From NCBI GenBank assembly GCA_017506865.1, contig JAFCMP010000053.1, positions 124,001 through 188,000 on the forward strand: 64,000 nt of DNA, in the 5' to 3' direction. Below are positions 1-10,800 of the stretch, piece after piece. Positions within the stretch are counted from its first letter, which is position 1. Every line of letters begins with the position of its first letter. The notes under the pieces were generated by a model. The model made no database searches. It saw nothing but the letters and a program-made list of their open reading frames with translations, and was not told where the DNA came from. The translations under genes and the position numbers were made by a program. The DNA comes from Tribonema minus. Taxonomy: Eukaryota; Sar; Xanthophyceae; Tribonematales; Tribonemataceae.

Positions 1-1073
1 GCCAGCAGCAGCGGCAGCAGCGGCGCCGGTGGCAGAAGCTGCTGGGCTAGCGATACTGTCCATGTACGCATCGACGAGCCATGGCACTGAGATGGTGCTG
101 CCGTCGGCGCCTTCGGTGGGGACGCGCGCGGCGCCCGCCGCGCGCAGCGCCGCACAGTCGGCGAGCTCCTGAGCGTTGTCGCGCAGCGCCGCCAGGAGGT
201 ACACGGTGGTGTAGCCCGCGCCCACCTCGAGCGCCGCTCGCGGCTTCACGAAGCGGCAGAGCGTGTACAGCATGGGGCCCATGTTTTCGACGCCTGTGTG
301 TGTCGCAGAGGAGCGTGTGTTTGCGAGAGCGCCTTGTCAGAACGCGCCGCTCCGTGAGGACGGGGTGAAGATTACGCAAAGCCGCTGCGGCGGTCGCCAT
401 GGATAGGATAGAGAGGGCGCCTGATCGCTTCAGCAGCTTCAAGCTGATGGGGCTGGGAGACCAGACGCGTCATATCAACTCAAACAATGCGCATCTGTTT
501 GGTTGTCCGCACGTCCGTTGTAAGACATCCATCTTGCATAGCTAATGACAGCAATGCGGTTCGCGTACAGTACAGAAAGGCAATCACCAGCTGCTCTGCT
601 CCAGCGCCCATATACATGTGTAGACACGTACCCATATGCAGGTCATAGAGGGGCTCGATGGCCTGCAGAAATCGCGAATCGTAGATGCTCCCGCATGTGC
701 CAGTTGGGAGGCTTGGCTGCTGCCGCGCCTGCGCTTCGCTTTGCCGTATCAATTCGTCGACCGCTGCCTCGAAGGCAAGCCTTTGAGAAACAGTGGCCAA
801 GCCAAGCGTGTCGACCATCTCTCGCGTGGAGTTCTTCAGGGCGAGCAGGGTGGCGCCACACAGGCTCACATCTTCGCTGATCGATTGCGGCTCGGCGCCA
901 ATATCAGGTGCCAGCAATTGGAGCCATTTCAAGCACTCCTGTCGACCCCACGACTGCACGTGAGCTAGACGTGTTGGAGTTGGTACCGCTTCCTGACTGT
1001 GTGCCTCCTCAGCAGCATCAAAGTCTATCGCATCACCATCGTCCAGGTGGATGCCAAGATCCGCAAGATCCAT
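1..1073 (-). CDS. SAM-domain plus SAM-dependent methyltransferase (partial, continues past left edge)
   Basis: Two exons are visible: 1073-632 and 293-1. Splicing uses a donor GTACGTG and an acceptor ending CACAG, and joins phase 1 to phase 1 to give ...YDLHMGVENMGPMLYTL. The first exon starts at an ATG at 1073. After an acidic N-terminus it carries a helical region (residues about 37-105, starting SWGRQECLKWLQLL) resembling a sterile alpha motif domain. The second exon holds the class I methyltransferase motif I, ALEVGAGYTT, inside a block (ENMGPMLYTL..FVKPRAALEVGAGYTT) that I recognise from algal and cyanobacterial methyltransferases. The frame stays open to base 1, where the gene is cut. 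The substrate is unknown. The splice is well supported by phase and by the continuity of the conserved block; the SAM-domain call is moderate. Confidence 0.72.
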
Positions 1074-1633
1074 CAGCACAGTACACTTAAACACAAACAC
1101 CACATCTTCTGCGATGCCAAGTTCAACCTGGATGAATGGCAAGTTCAACTGCCAAGTTCAACTGGACCCAGAAGTGGCATCACCTGTCTGCGTAGCTGTT
1201 CGACAATCGCAACACAGCGTGGCATATCAGGGAGGTGATGTGCTCAGCACAGGGTGGTAAACGTGAGGTTGCTTCTGTAACACAAAATGTCACATGTACG
1301 ACCTTTGTCAACCCAGGGCACGCACTTGCTGCTGGATCTGGTAGCATACCACCTGTCGGACACGGCCTCGAGCAACACACCTTAGGGTGAACATGTGGCA
1401 ACACTGCTATACTTTACGGTGGCAAATGCAGTTGGAATGTGTATTAGTGCGTACATGGTTTTCTGATAGCACCACCTTCACGTCAAGCAAGATCACAATG
1501 GTACCAAAGCACACACTTGCCTTTTGCGATGCATGTCCATTCCTGGCGAACACGCAGTATATATCAGCCACCAACAGGCCCTGAGCGCCATATCGTATAG
1601 TTGCATCTTGCCGTGATGTGTGGCACAAGCTCA
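1074..1633. other. Intergenic or intronic, no recognised gene
   Basis: It holds the presumed upstream region of the minus-strand methyltransferase (start at 1073) and the intron or 5' region before the plus-strand exon at 1634. Near 1120-1170 the element AAGTTCAACT occurs three times in a row; the same sequence recurs near splice sites across the window. No coding signal was seen. Confidence 0.4.
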
Positions 1634-1820
1634 TGATGGTTTCTTTCTTTGCATGGCGTTGCTCCTTGCAGGGAAAAAGCCGAAAAACTTCACGCCCAAG
1701 CAGCTGGTGAAGGCGAACAAGAGAGTGCCACTGACGGGGGAAGCAAAACCAAGAAGTGAATACAAGTTCGACCACGCCAAGCAGGTGGCAAGGTTGGAAG
1801 GCCGCAAGAAGCTAGCGTGA
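1634..1820 (+). CDS. C-terminal exon of an unrecognised small basic protein
   Basis: An acceptor-like CTCCTTGCAG ends near 1670 and opens a short, very basic frame (GKKPKNFTPKQLVKANKR...) that ends at a TGA at 1818-1820 after LEGRKKLA. The composition (Lys/Arg about one third, no hydrophobic stretch) suits a nucleolar or ribosome-associated protein, but I do not recognise the family. The frame is also open upstream of the acceptor to about 1634. No upstream exon could be joined with confidence, so the gene is incomplete. Confidence 0.4.
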
Positions 1821-2583
1821 CGGGTATAATGGTTTGATGTGCAATCATGGGGCCTGTCGCGCATTGGTGTGGCGACCAGTGCATGGCAAAAAACAGAGGG
1901 GCACAGGCGAGCGTGGTGACCATTAGTCATGGATCACAGCGAGTTGCAGCGTGCGTGTAGACCAACGTTCACTCCATGAGTTCTACCGGGAGCTGTCGGC
2001 ACTTTAGCTTTGCGGCGTCTACAATGCACATCGCATTTGCCTCGTTTACCATGCGCTAGTTGTGGTTTGGCAATTCAGGAGTGATGTGCATAATGGTGGT
2101 GAAACAAATGGTGGCGTGTTTTGTGCTGCTGTTGGATACTCATGTGCTGGCTGCTGCTGCTGCATTCTTGCGTGATGGACTGCTTATTTCCATGCATATG
2201 TGTGTGCTGTGCTGGAAGGATTCAGTGTTTCTATTCAAATAAGTGAGCCTTACACTGACAAGCTTTTGCACGCACTTATGCAAGGTGAGTGTGCACACAG
2301 TCGGCTGGTCAGAGGCATTGCATCAGCCGTACATCTTCTGTCGTCCTCATTGCCCACGCCATGATGCCGATGCCAAGCCTTTATCTATGCAAGCGTTTTT
2401 TACCTGCTGCACAAGCATGCACTGAGTGTCGCCCCGCTCATGAAACGCACCAACTTGTATGCCCCTGCTCGACAGAGACAGCGGTGGAATCTGGCTCGGT
2501 CCACAGCTGCTGTGCCACTGCTGCACCTATCACTGCATGAACAAACTGCAACGGTGGTCTTGATTTGTACAATGCCGTCATTT
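1821..2583. other. Intergenic, nothing recognised
   Basis: Only short open frames occur here, with no motif, no convincing exon edges and no repeat copies. It separates the convergent 3' ends of the plus exon at 1820 and the minus gene at 2584. Confidence 0.4.
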
Positions 2584-3285
2584 CTAGGCAAAGATCCACT
2601 TGCATATGATGCCAGTTGTGGCGGCTCCCATGAATCGCACCAGCTCTTGATTGACAGTTTCTGGACTGGGAGTGGGCCCAGCGTGCAAGACGCTCCGAAT
2701 GCGCAGCGAAGGCCATGTGAAGTCGCCATGGTAGTGTTCGTCGTACATGTCCCAGTATAAGTCAGCCTCGTAGTTGCCTCTCCAGACTTGCGCCAATTGC
2801 ATCAAAGGCCGGCCCCGCAGCGGTCGCGGTACATAACCGTTGACTGGAAAGGAGATGGCATCACAGGGCGTCGGTGCTAGTCTGTGCAGTTCAACCACGA
2901 CGCCTTGATGGCCCAGCATAGTGTACGCGGGGCCACGTTGGCACCCAGCACGTTGGCACCCAGCACGCACGCGTTCCGCTCTTGCGACGACTGCTGTTGC
3001 CAGCTGAATGGGGCAAGCTCGGCGATCGTCGAATCTGACAATTTGCATTATCAGTGATGGATATAACATGCCATCGTGGTCGCTGAACTGGCCAGCACGC
3101 AGCTCGAATGCATTCAGCTCCACTTGGCACATCACCAACCTGAACCTCAGCCAGTGCTGATGAGAGTCGTAAAAAGCCAAGATCTCGCTGACCACTTCAT
3201 CCGGCAGCAAAGGGAGTGATGTATCCCTGTGCTGCCTCTTGCTCTTGCTACTGCTGCTGCTGCTGCTTCTGGGTGCGATGGTCAT
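2584..3285 (-). CDS. Intronless F-box-like protein, 233 aa
   Basis: Single open frame from ATG at 3285 to a stop at 2584-2586. The N-terminus has a Ser run followed by a Lys/Arg patch. Residues about 24-40 read SLPLLPDEVVSEILAFY, which resembles the start of an F-box (LPDEVxxEIL), so a substrate-adaptor role in a ubiquitin ligase is possible. The rest (WRGNYEADLYWDMYDEHYHG) is not recognised. A 15-bp tandem duplication near 2935-2965 encodes RAGCQRAGCQR. It is the only clearly intronless host gene of this size in a window of intron-dense genes, which suggests a retrocopy or a young gene. The frame length supports coding; the F-box call rests on one short motif. Confidence 0.55.
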   Translation of the reverse strand: MTIAPRSSSSSSSKSKRQHRDTSLPLLPDEVVSEILAFYDSHQHWLRFRLVMCQVELNAFELRAGQFSDHDGMLYPSLIMQIVRFDDRRACPIQLATAVVARAERVRAGCQRAGCQRGPAYTMLGHQGVVVELHRLAPTPCDAISFPVNGYVPRPLRGRPLMQLAQVWRGNYEADLYWDMYDEHYHGDFTWPSLRIRSVLHAGPTPSPETVNQELVRFMGAATTGIICKWIFA

Positions 3286-3536
3286 CTCGCCACTCTGTTT
3301 GTGCCTTCCGATTCTTCAGGGCTGAGAAAATGAATGGCCGGACTTACACACATGTCCGACCTCTCAGATTCATGTAGCCGTCAAGTGTTCCAGAACACCC
3401 AGCCATGCCACCATGCTGAATCAAAGGCACGCGAGTGGCCGTTTCGGCGGTTAGGGTTAGGGCTTGCCCTAGGCAAAACCCTGGTGGCAGATTTGGCCTC
3501 TTGAAAGCCAGGCCCTTAGCGAGGGCGAAAAACGTC

Positions 3537-3985
3537 ACCCAGAACTCACTTTCTGGTTGCTGAACCTCCGGAAAAATGGCTCTGCGCTGCTTGTCGAGGC
3601 GCAGCCAGCGCCTCAGAAGAGGTTGGCGACTTGATGACGAACCTGCCACTGTTCTCGAGATCAAGCCTGCAGTGGGGCGCCCTCGAAGAAGTCGATTTAG
3701 CGGCCGTGGGCCGTGTGCACTGTTGGCCTTCTGCTCGCCGACCTACCTTCCTCTCGTTAGTATCGCGCAGATGATCGCGCGCCGCATGCACACCAACAAC
3801 GTCCGCTATATCGGCGCGTTCGAGGGCGCACGCCACGCAGCAGCCCTGATCGTCATAACTGTGGCAGGTTCGTCATTCACGCGCAACCTCTTCTGAAGGC
3901 GCTGGCTGCGCCTTCGCCAGCAACAGGCAACAAGCACCGCGAAGCCAAATTTCCGGAGGTGCAGCAATCAAGAAGGGTGATCTGA
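3537..3985. repeat. Imperfect inverted repeat (fold-back) of about 130-bp arms
   Basis: The left arm (about 3537-3660) and the reverse complement of the right arm (about 3850-3985) match closely. Shared blocks include GGCGCTGGCTGCGCCT, TTTCCGGAGGT and GACGAACCTGCCAC. About 190 bp separate the arms. Read outward, both arms encode similar Arg/Leu-rich peptides (RRWLRL...), so an exon fragment may have been duplicated in inverse orientation, or this is a fold-back element. Confidence 0.6.
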
Positions 3986-4766
3986 AAAGAATCTGGGATA
4001 TGGACGCTTTGTAGGTGCGGCTGCCTCATAGCCCCCGCCCCTCACGCGCCCGGAGGATGGTGTCCCAGCGCCGACCTCACGTCCCTCGGAGGTCGGATGC
4101 CACTGGATCATCCCGTAGGCATCAGCGCCCGCCAATGTGTGCTCTCGCAGCTTGTGTGCGCGAGGCACCAACGAACAATTGCTGCGTAAGCATGTCTTGT
4201 CCAGTCGCTGCTTGCAGTCGCTGAATGCGAAGGAGGTGCAGTCGCCCTGCACGATGAGTAGCGGCAGGCAATCGCCGCCACAGCGGCGCCAGCAGCGGCA
4301 GCGGCAGCCACTGGCGCAACGCACAGTATTTACAGCGGCGGCTAGCTTTCTGACGCAAAAGCGGGACACCCACAACGCACCTGCCGCTGCCCGTGGGCCG
4401 CGCGGCACTTGCGCACGTCCTCGCTGAATGGAAGTCAAATGAGGTGACTATGTACTGCGGACCATGTATATATCTGCGATACGAACAGCTGTCGTGTAGC
4501 TCAATCATGCCTTGATTGTTTTGGCGAGGTATGGCGCCAGAGATGCGCAGACCTGTCAATCATTGAAGTCATGCACGTGCAGTTGTGAAATGCCAAGCAT
4601 GTGTGACATGCTCCTGAAGGCCACACTCCGCCTATGTATACCGGTCAAGTGGTGCTTTACGCATTTGCGACGCCCTATGATGCAGGCTATGCCGGAGAGC
4701 CCATCTTTGAGTTTGCATGAAAAAATGCAGATTGTCGGAGAGCTGGTTCTAGCATAAAGCCGAGAT

Positions 4767-5573
4767 TCAGATGCGCGGGAAACAACATTTGAGCACTGTG
4801 ACATGCTGCAAGCGAAACATTGCACCATACGCATCTGGGCGCTTCAACATCTTACCATGACTTGAAGAACCGCCGCCCAAGCTGCAACCCTGCTCACAGA
4901 ATACATACTGCTGCTGATCAAGCATCGCCGATGGCGCCCAGTGTTGTTGCATGATCATTTCAAGACCCACAAAACTGGTTTGAAAAAGCAGGATGCGGGC
5001 ACTTGCGTCATACAGGTGCCAAGATGCATTGAATCGACAACACCTGTGCGCACAGACACACAGAATGACTCCCAAGGGCCATGACATGTGTATGCTTGTG
5101 CACAATACCTCTGTGCACGATCGCAACAACAATTCAAAGCATTGCACTGCTTGCCAAGCAACAGCAGCTCTCAAAGGTTCCTGATGATCAAGGAACGGCC
5201 GAAACCACAGGCCGAACTGAATTGTCAAGTTTGCTGGCCTGACAAGGATACATAGACTATAGGTTGGTGCTGTGGTGAACTTGGCAGCATGTTGCAGCAC
5301 ATGGCAGCTGCACAGCATGCACAGACCGGATGCAACACTAGCCATGGTGCAAAAACACCAGATGGCTGTTGAGTACAAGTATGTATGTACATGTACATCA
5401 ACTGCCAGCAAAATGGGCCACACATGACACATCAGGTATAGCAGTGGCTGGACCGTAGACCAAGCTGTCATGACAGCGAAGCTGCCGTTGCACAGTCCAG
5501 TCAGGGATGGCAAGGCACAGTTCGCAACGTACGCAAGCAGGGCGTCGAGATTGCAAGCCCTTTCCCACTGCAC
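4767..5573 (-). CDS. Weak 268-codon open frame, possible membrane protein
   Basis: This frame has no ATG at its upstream end (it begins with GTG). The first ATG is about 35 codons in, near a hydrophobic stretch (VQPLLYLMCHVWPILLAV) followed by a Cys-rich segment. No family is recognised. Its length is unlikely by chance alone, but codon use does not stand out and no splice signals were found. Confidence 0.2.
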   Translation of the reverse strand: MQWERACNLDALLAYVANCALPSLTGLCNGSFAVMTAWSTVQPLLYLMCHVWPILLAVDVHVHTYLYSTAIWCFCTMASVASGLCMLCSCHVLQHAAKFTTAPTYSLCILVRPANLTIQFGLWFRPFLDHQEPLRAAVAWQAVQCFELLLRSCTEVLCTSIHMSWPLGVILCVCAHRCCRFNASWHLYDASARILLFQTSFVGLEMIMQQHWAPSAMLDQQQYVFCEQGCSLGGGSSSHGKMLKRPDAYGAMFRLQHVTVLKCCFPRI

Positions 5574-6188
5574 GCGCGCAGCAAAGTGTACATGCTCACA
5601 ACAGCTATAGATCGCTGCACAGGCACGTCATCGCGCGTATGCAAGCGCGCGCTGCGCGTATGTGTTTGGATGTTGCACAAAGCGATTTGCAACTGCTGTA
5701 GGAATACCCAAAACGAGTTGGCAGCCTGCGAGGGGAATATTCCCACCTGGTGCATCCAGAGATGGCCATCAAGTACAGGGCTTGAAGCCTCTCAAGCGAA
5801 ATAAACAGAAGTACAGAGGAAACAGAGAGAGAAGAGCAAGAGCGTCTGCCTGCAGAACTGCAGAACTGAATGACTCGCAGTGCAATCGAGTTCGTTATTA
5901 CTGGCTCAGGCTTAGTGGTGGAGGCAGCATGCAGTGGAAGACTGCAGAGCCAGTCACACCACGCCTCATACGCTGCCTGCGATGAGTTCTCAGCAAAATT
6001 GGGGGCAGACCGCCGGCCCACGCACTGAAACAAGGGGTTCCACGACGCTGCGCCGCGGTGCGCGTGCACGAGGCAATGGAATTCTTTGTGTGCTACGAGC
6101 TAACGAGATACATGGAGGCACTAGTTGACAAGTCCCACTCTATAGGAATTACGGGGGCCAGGTGTGATGCAGCCGAGCCAAGCATACC

Positions 6189-6548
6189 TCACGATGATTC
6201 GGATCTGAGGCGCTCGTGCTCTCTGACGAAGAAATCTCGGACGGGGCCTTCGCGGAGGCTGTCAATCTTGCCCTTCAGGGCTTCCAGCGCCTTTTGCACC
6301 TCCAGCAGCTCATCGCTGCTGCTGCTGCTGCCGCTGCCGCTCCTGCTTGGCGATGACGTCCGTTTCACGAGCGGTGTGGTGGCTCGGCCAGTGGTAGAGC
6401 TACGTCGCTCCGGGGACAGGGGAGCCGTAGCGGTTCTGCAGGACCGCACGCTGTCGCGCCTGAGTGGGCTGAGGCTATCTGTGGGCAGCGTGAATGGGTT
6501 GGCTTTCCTTGCCTTGGCACGCAGCACCAGAGGCAAGTGAGTGTGCAT
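6189..6548 (-). CDS. Small Ser/Thr-rich protein with C-terminal coiled coil, 119 aa
   Basis: Open frame from ATG at 6548 to a stop at 6189. Residues 20-60 are rich in SP and TP sites (DSLSPLRRDS, LSPERRSS), typical of a disordered, proline-directed kinase substrate. A Ser run follows, and then a short amphipathic helix (DELLEVQKALEALKGKIDSL) likely to form a coiled coil. It may be the last exon of a longer gene, because a donor-like GTATGC lies just after the stop codon. The function is not recognised. Confidence 0.4.
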   Translation of the reverse strand: MHTHLPLVLRAKARKANPFTLPTDSLSPLRRDSVRSCRTATAPLSPERRSSTTGRATTPLVKRTSSPSRSGSGSSSSSDELLEVQKALEALKGKIDSLREGPVRDFFVREHERLRSESS

Positions 6549-7808
6549 CGTCGCTGCCTCCACTGAATGCCGCCCGTGCAGGAGCTAGCTCGTCCTTCTC
6601 CACTGTGGTGTATGTCCTGCACAGCACGTGTTGCATGCGTGTGGCTCGGCTCTCTGTTTCTCCCCCCCACCGCGCAGCGCGCTTGTGGCAGCAGGAGATA
6701 TTGAGGGAACGTGAGCTGTTACCAGTCGTCCTTTGCCGTGATGCCACTAATCTACGGAACGCAGCTACTGTGCGCTATCTCCACTGTGCACACCACTAAA
6801 CACTACTACTATGTACTACTACTACTACTGGCTACACACCGTCACAGGGCGTGCGAAACTGACTCAAGCAGGCTGCTTCCAGCCAGACATTTGCGCGTGG
6901 CAATTGCAAGCTCGCTTCAACTTTCGGTACGGCGTATCTCCGACAGTATCTTTGCGAAGGAGGTACCATGTAGACATTTTGTGCCATTTGCTGACGGCAT
7001 CATCCATTAGCATGTTCGTGCTATGTACTCCGGCGCAGAGGGACCGACATCACGCAGTATCTTTCTCCGGCGACATGATCTGCGGATACATACACACCAT
7101 GGGCAGTTGCCTCTCCTGCCACACACACATCATGTCTTACCAAGATCATGTGCATCTTCTGTAGTATCAATGTGCATCTCCTGTAGTTGACTTGGCACTG
7201 TCCTAGCAACATCACGAAGGCAGAATCTGGTTGCAACAATTGACATCAGACACAGGAAGCTCAAGACTGATAATTTGAACACACAAGGGCACAGCATACA
7301 ACACACACCCACAGTGTACCGCAGTCCTAAGTCGCTATTTATGGAAGTCCAAGCATGCGCTGTACATGTTTTTAGATGACCCATTACAGTGGTCAGAGGC
7401 ACACCTCGCATCACTGGTGCTGCTGCATCAGCAGTGAGCGATCCTCATTGACTCCTCAGGTGCCTCAAAACACACACCACATTCTCCAGCCAAGTAAAGC
7501 CCATCACGTGGCAATAGATGAACGCCATTACTTTGTGTGCCCATCCGCCCAACTTCCATCAGTGCTGTGCGCTGCGCGGCTCTAACGGCACCGTCATCCA
7601 ACTCTCCCCCATGAAACCTCGCAAACAAGTTTGGCAACATCGCTCAGCCTTTGTAAGCTCAGCAGGGCCTGGCAAGGCCCATGACGTCCGACAACGCCGC
7701 GGCTGCTGCAGCAGCAGCTCCTCACCACTGGCGCTGGCTGGCACTATATACTGCCGTTTCAGCGCCGCCACAGCCGCAGCTGCGGCAGCTTCACCCGCGC
7801 ACACGCAG
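6549..7808. other. Intergenic, downstream of the alpha/beta hydrolase
   Basis: No recognised gene. The part nearest 7808 is the 3' flank of the minus-strand hydrolase gene; a polyA signal was not identified. A short (TAC)n tract lies near 6800-6830. Confidence 0.4.
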
Positions 7809-10800
7809 TCATTGTTCAAGTCCATCCATGAACTTCAACACTGCCGCGTTGCACTCCTCCGGGCGTTCATCGTGGGGGCAGTGCGCCGTCTTGGGCAGCA
7901 CGAGCAGCTGCAGCGACGAGCAGTACTCACTGAACTTGATGCCGGGGTGTAGGCCTGTGGCCAGCGGAGTCCATGGGTCCGAGTCTCCCCATATCGCCAG
8001 GATCTGGGCAGGGGGGCAGGAACATGACGAGTATGGGGGCGGTGAACGGCACTGTTAGCGTTGAAAATGTGTCCATGAAAGTGGCAGTAGCAAAGCGGCT
8101 TACCAAGGCTACCATTTGACAGTCACACGGTGGCGCCTTACCGGTACACTGTCACAGAATGGAGTCAGCGCTGTGCCGCTGCTGTGGTGGAAAAGTGCAG
8201 CATGCAGACGACTCAATGACAGAAGTACGCCCTGGCAGCAGTGCGATGTATTTTGAACTTGAAAGCTGGTACTTCAAGTACTTTAAGTTCTGGTTCCAGT
8301 TCTCACACCTTTGCGGTGCTCGACATTTCCGAAGCACTGCCAGGGAGCACGACTCTGAAGGTGCGATCTGTCACCTAACCGCAAGTGCAAGCCCCGCCCC
8401 CCTTGCACCTCAGGCGACAGCATCGGCAATGACCCAGCGCTGCTGCACATTGAGCGCTGCTGCTGCTGCTGCTGCAACTGCTGTCGCGACGCAGTGAGGC
8501 AGCGCTCATCCAGGACTGAGCGCTGCAGCACTGATGTGCCTGAGCACTGCTGCTGCTGGCTGAACTCGGGCAGCGCTCATACAACGACGTCGTTGCTACG
8601 AACAAGCTCATACTGTAGGAACGTGGGGACATTCCCGGTAGCTCAGGGGGGGGCTGAGAATCTCTCGCAGGTTGCTCTTGACTGCGCTGGTTCAAATGAG
8701 CACTTGCCTTCGTCTTGATGTTGGGAAGGAGCTCTTCCGGCGAGGGTCCCGGCGGCCCCCGGAAGACCTTGAGGAAGACCTCGCACGCGCCGTCATCATC
8801 GCTCGGCGCCAGCAAACTGCAGCAGCAGTAGGGTTCGGGTAAGAGCCAGCGCTACCACCGTCGCAGCAGCAGTTGTGCAAGGATAGACAGTAGTGCCGCC
8901 AGGATCGTTTCACACGCGCCGTCGTCACCGCTCGGCGGAAGCGAACTGCAGCAGCCGTAGTATTAAAGTTGATAGGGTTACAGCAGTGCCATAGCGCCAC
9001 CATCATCAATTGGCGTGAGTCAAGTTGGAGGTCGGCGCCAGCAAACTGCAGCAGCGGTTGCGTAAGGATGAACAGAGTGACAGTGGTGCCACCATCATCG
9101 TTTCACACGCGCCGTCGTCATCGCTCAGCGCTAGCAAACTGCAGCAGCGGTTGCGTAAGGATGAACAGAGTGACAGTGGTACCACCATCATCGTTTTGCA
9201 CGCGCCGAGCGATGGCGATCATCGTTTGGCACGCGCCGTCGTCGTCATCGCTCGGCGCTAGCAAACTGCAGCAGCAGCAGAATGACAGTTGATAGGATTA
9301 CAATACTGCTGTGGCTGTATGATTCAAGACGAGACTCCTATCACTTCGGCAACATGCAAGGCGTTGCCCCACATGTCCAGGTGCGTTTCATTTCATGACG
9401 AACCGTGAACCCCCCCCCCCCCCCAAACTATGCTACCTCATAGTCTAGCAGATGTATATATATATATACGCGAGGTGCAACGAAGGGTACTTCTGAAGTA
9501 TATAGACTATATACGCAGGGTTGCATACTTGAAGTTTATTTCTGAGTTCAAGTGCCCCTTTTGTGGTGGACTGTATGCTCGGAGTCGAGCAGACTCGCCA
9601 CATGCCCCACAAATACGCCCTTCGCGCAGCGTGTTGAGGTTTGGTCAAGTCGTATTCCTGGTTGCCAAACGCGCCCCAGATACGCCATATTTGTGTGGCC
9701 ACATACGTTTTCGCGCAACCCCATGTATGAAAACGAATCAAAAGATCGTATACTATACATACTGCTCACATGTCCAGCAGCTCCTCGTCAACCACCTCCT
9801 TGCGCACGCACACCTGCTGCTTGAGGATCTGCTGTTCTTGTGTAAGATTTTCACATCATCTTGGTCACTTCTGAAGTACAACTATATTATGATAAACTTC
9901 AACCAGTATGCATAGCAAAATGCGAGGCGCAAGTACGCACATGGCCAGCAGCTCCTCGTCGACCACCTCTTTGCACACGTACACCCGCTGCTTGAGGATC
10001 TGCTGCTGTTGTAGAATTACTTCTTCACCATCACCCCTATATAAACTTCAACAAGTATACGCGCGCATGCAAACCGCTGCTCACATGTCCAGCAGCTCCT
10101 CGTCGACCACCTCCTTGCGCACGTACACCTGCTGCTTGAGGATCTGCGTTGTGGAGCACTTTTTTACTTACACCCTAACATAAACTTCAACAAGTATGCA
10201 TAGCAGTACATTGTGTAGAAACAAGGCGCTACATAGTACTCACATGTCCAGCAGCTCCGCGTCGACCACCTCCTTGCGCACGTACACCTGCTGCTTGAGG
10301 ATCTGCTCCACGTTCGCGCGCGTCTTGAAGTTTTTGAAGAACTGCGGACCGTAGAAGTCGCCGAATATCACATTGTTGAAGAACCACCACACTGGGAACA
10401 GGAACCACGGCACCTCCTCTCGCCGAAACGACACCATGCCCCCCGCGCTGTTGAAGAGGACGCTCCCCCGTACCCGCCCGCTCTCTTGCAGCGCCGCCGT
10501 GATCATCAGCGTGAGCAGCCCTGCGTGACAGCGATCAGCAGCGCAAGATGGAAGTTAAACTACTTTGATCATCAGCTGTTGAAGAGGACGCTCCCGCGCA
10601 CCCGCCCGGTCTCCTGTAGCACCGCCGTGATCATCAGCGTGAGCAGCCCTGTGCGACAGCAATCAGCGTCAGATGCAAGTTCAACTACTGTGGTGATCGG
10701 CTGTTGAAGTGGACGCTCCCCCGTACCCGCCCGCTCTCTTGCAGCGCCGCCGTGATCATCAGCGTGAGCAGCCCTGCGCGACGGCGGTCAGAACACGAGT

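Larger units (their letters stand above)
3286..6188. other. Mostly intergenic stretch with an inverted repeat and one weak ORF
   Basis: It contains a TTAGGG-type tract (3450-3472), an inverted repeat (3537-3985), a weak 268-codon minus-strand frame (4767-5573) and part of a dispersed short repeat (5011-5055). Otherwise I see only overlapping short frames without motifs. Confidence 0.4.

Noticed and set aside
8637-8705. Possible tRNA: GGTAGCTCAGGGGG followed 45 bp later by GGTTCAAAT
   Set aside because: The words resemble A and B boxes, but no D-stem, anticodon stem or acceptor stem can be paired around them.
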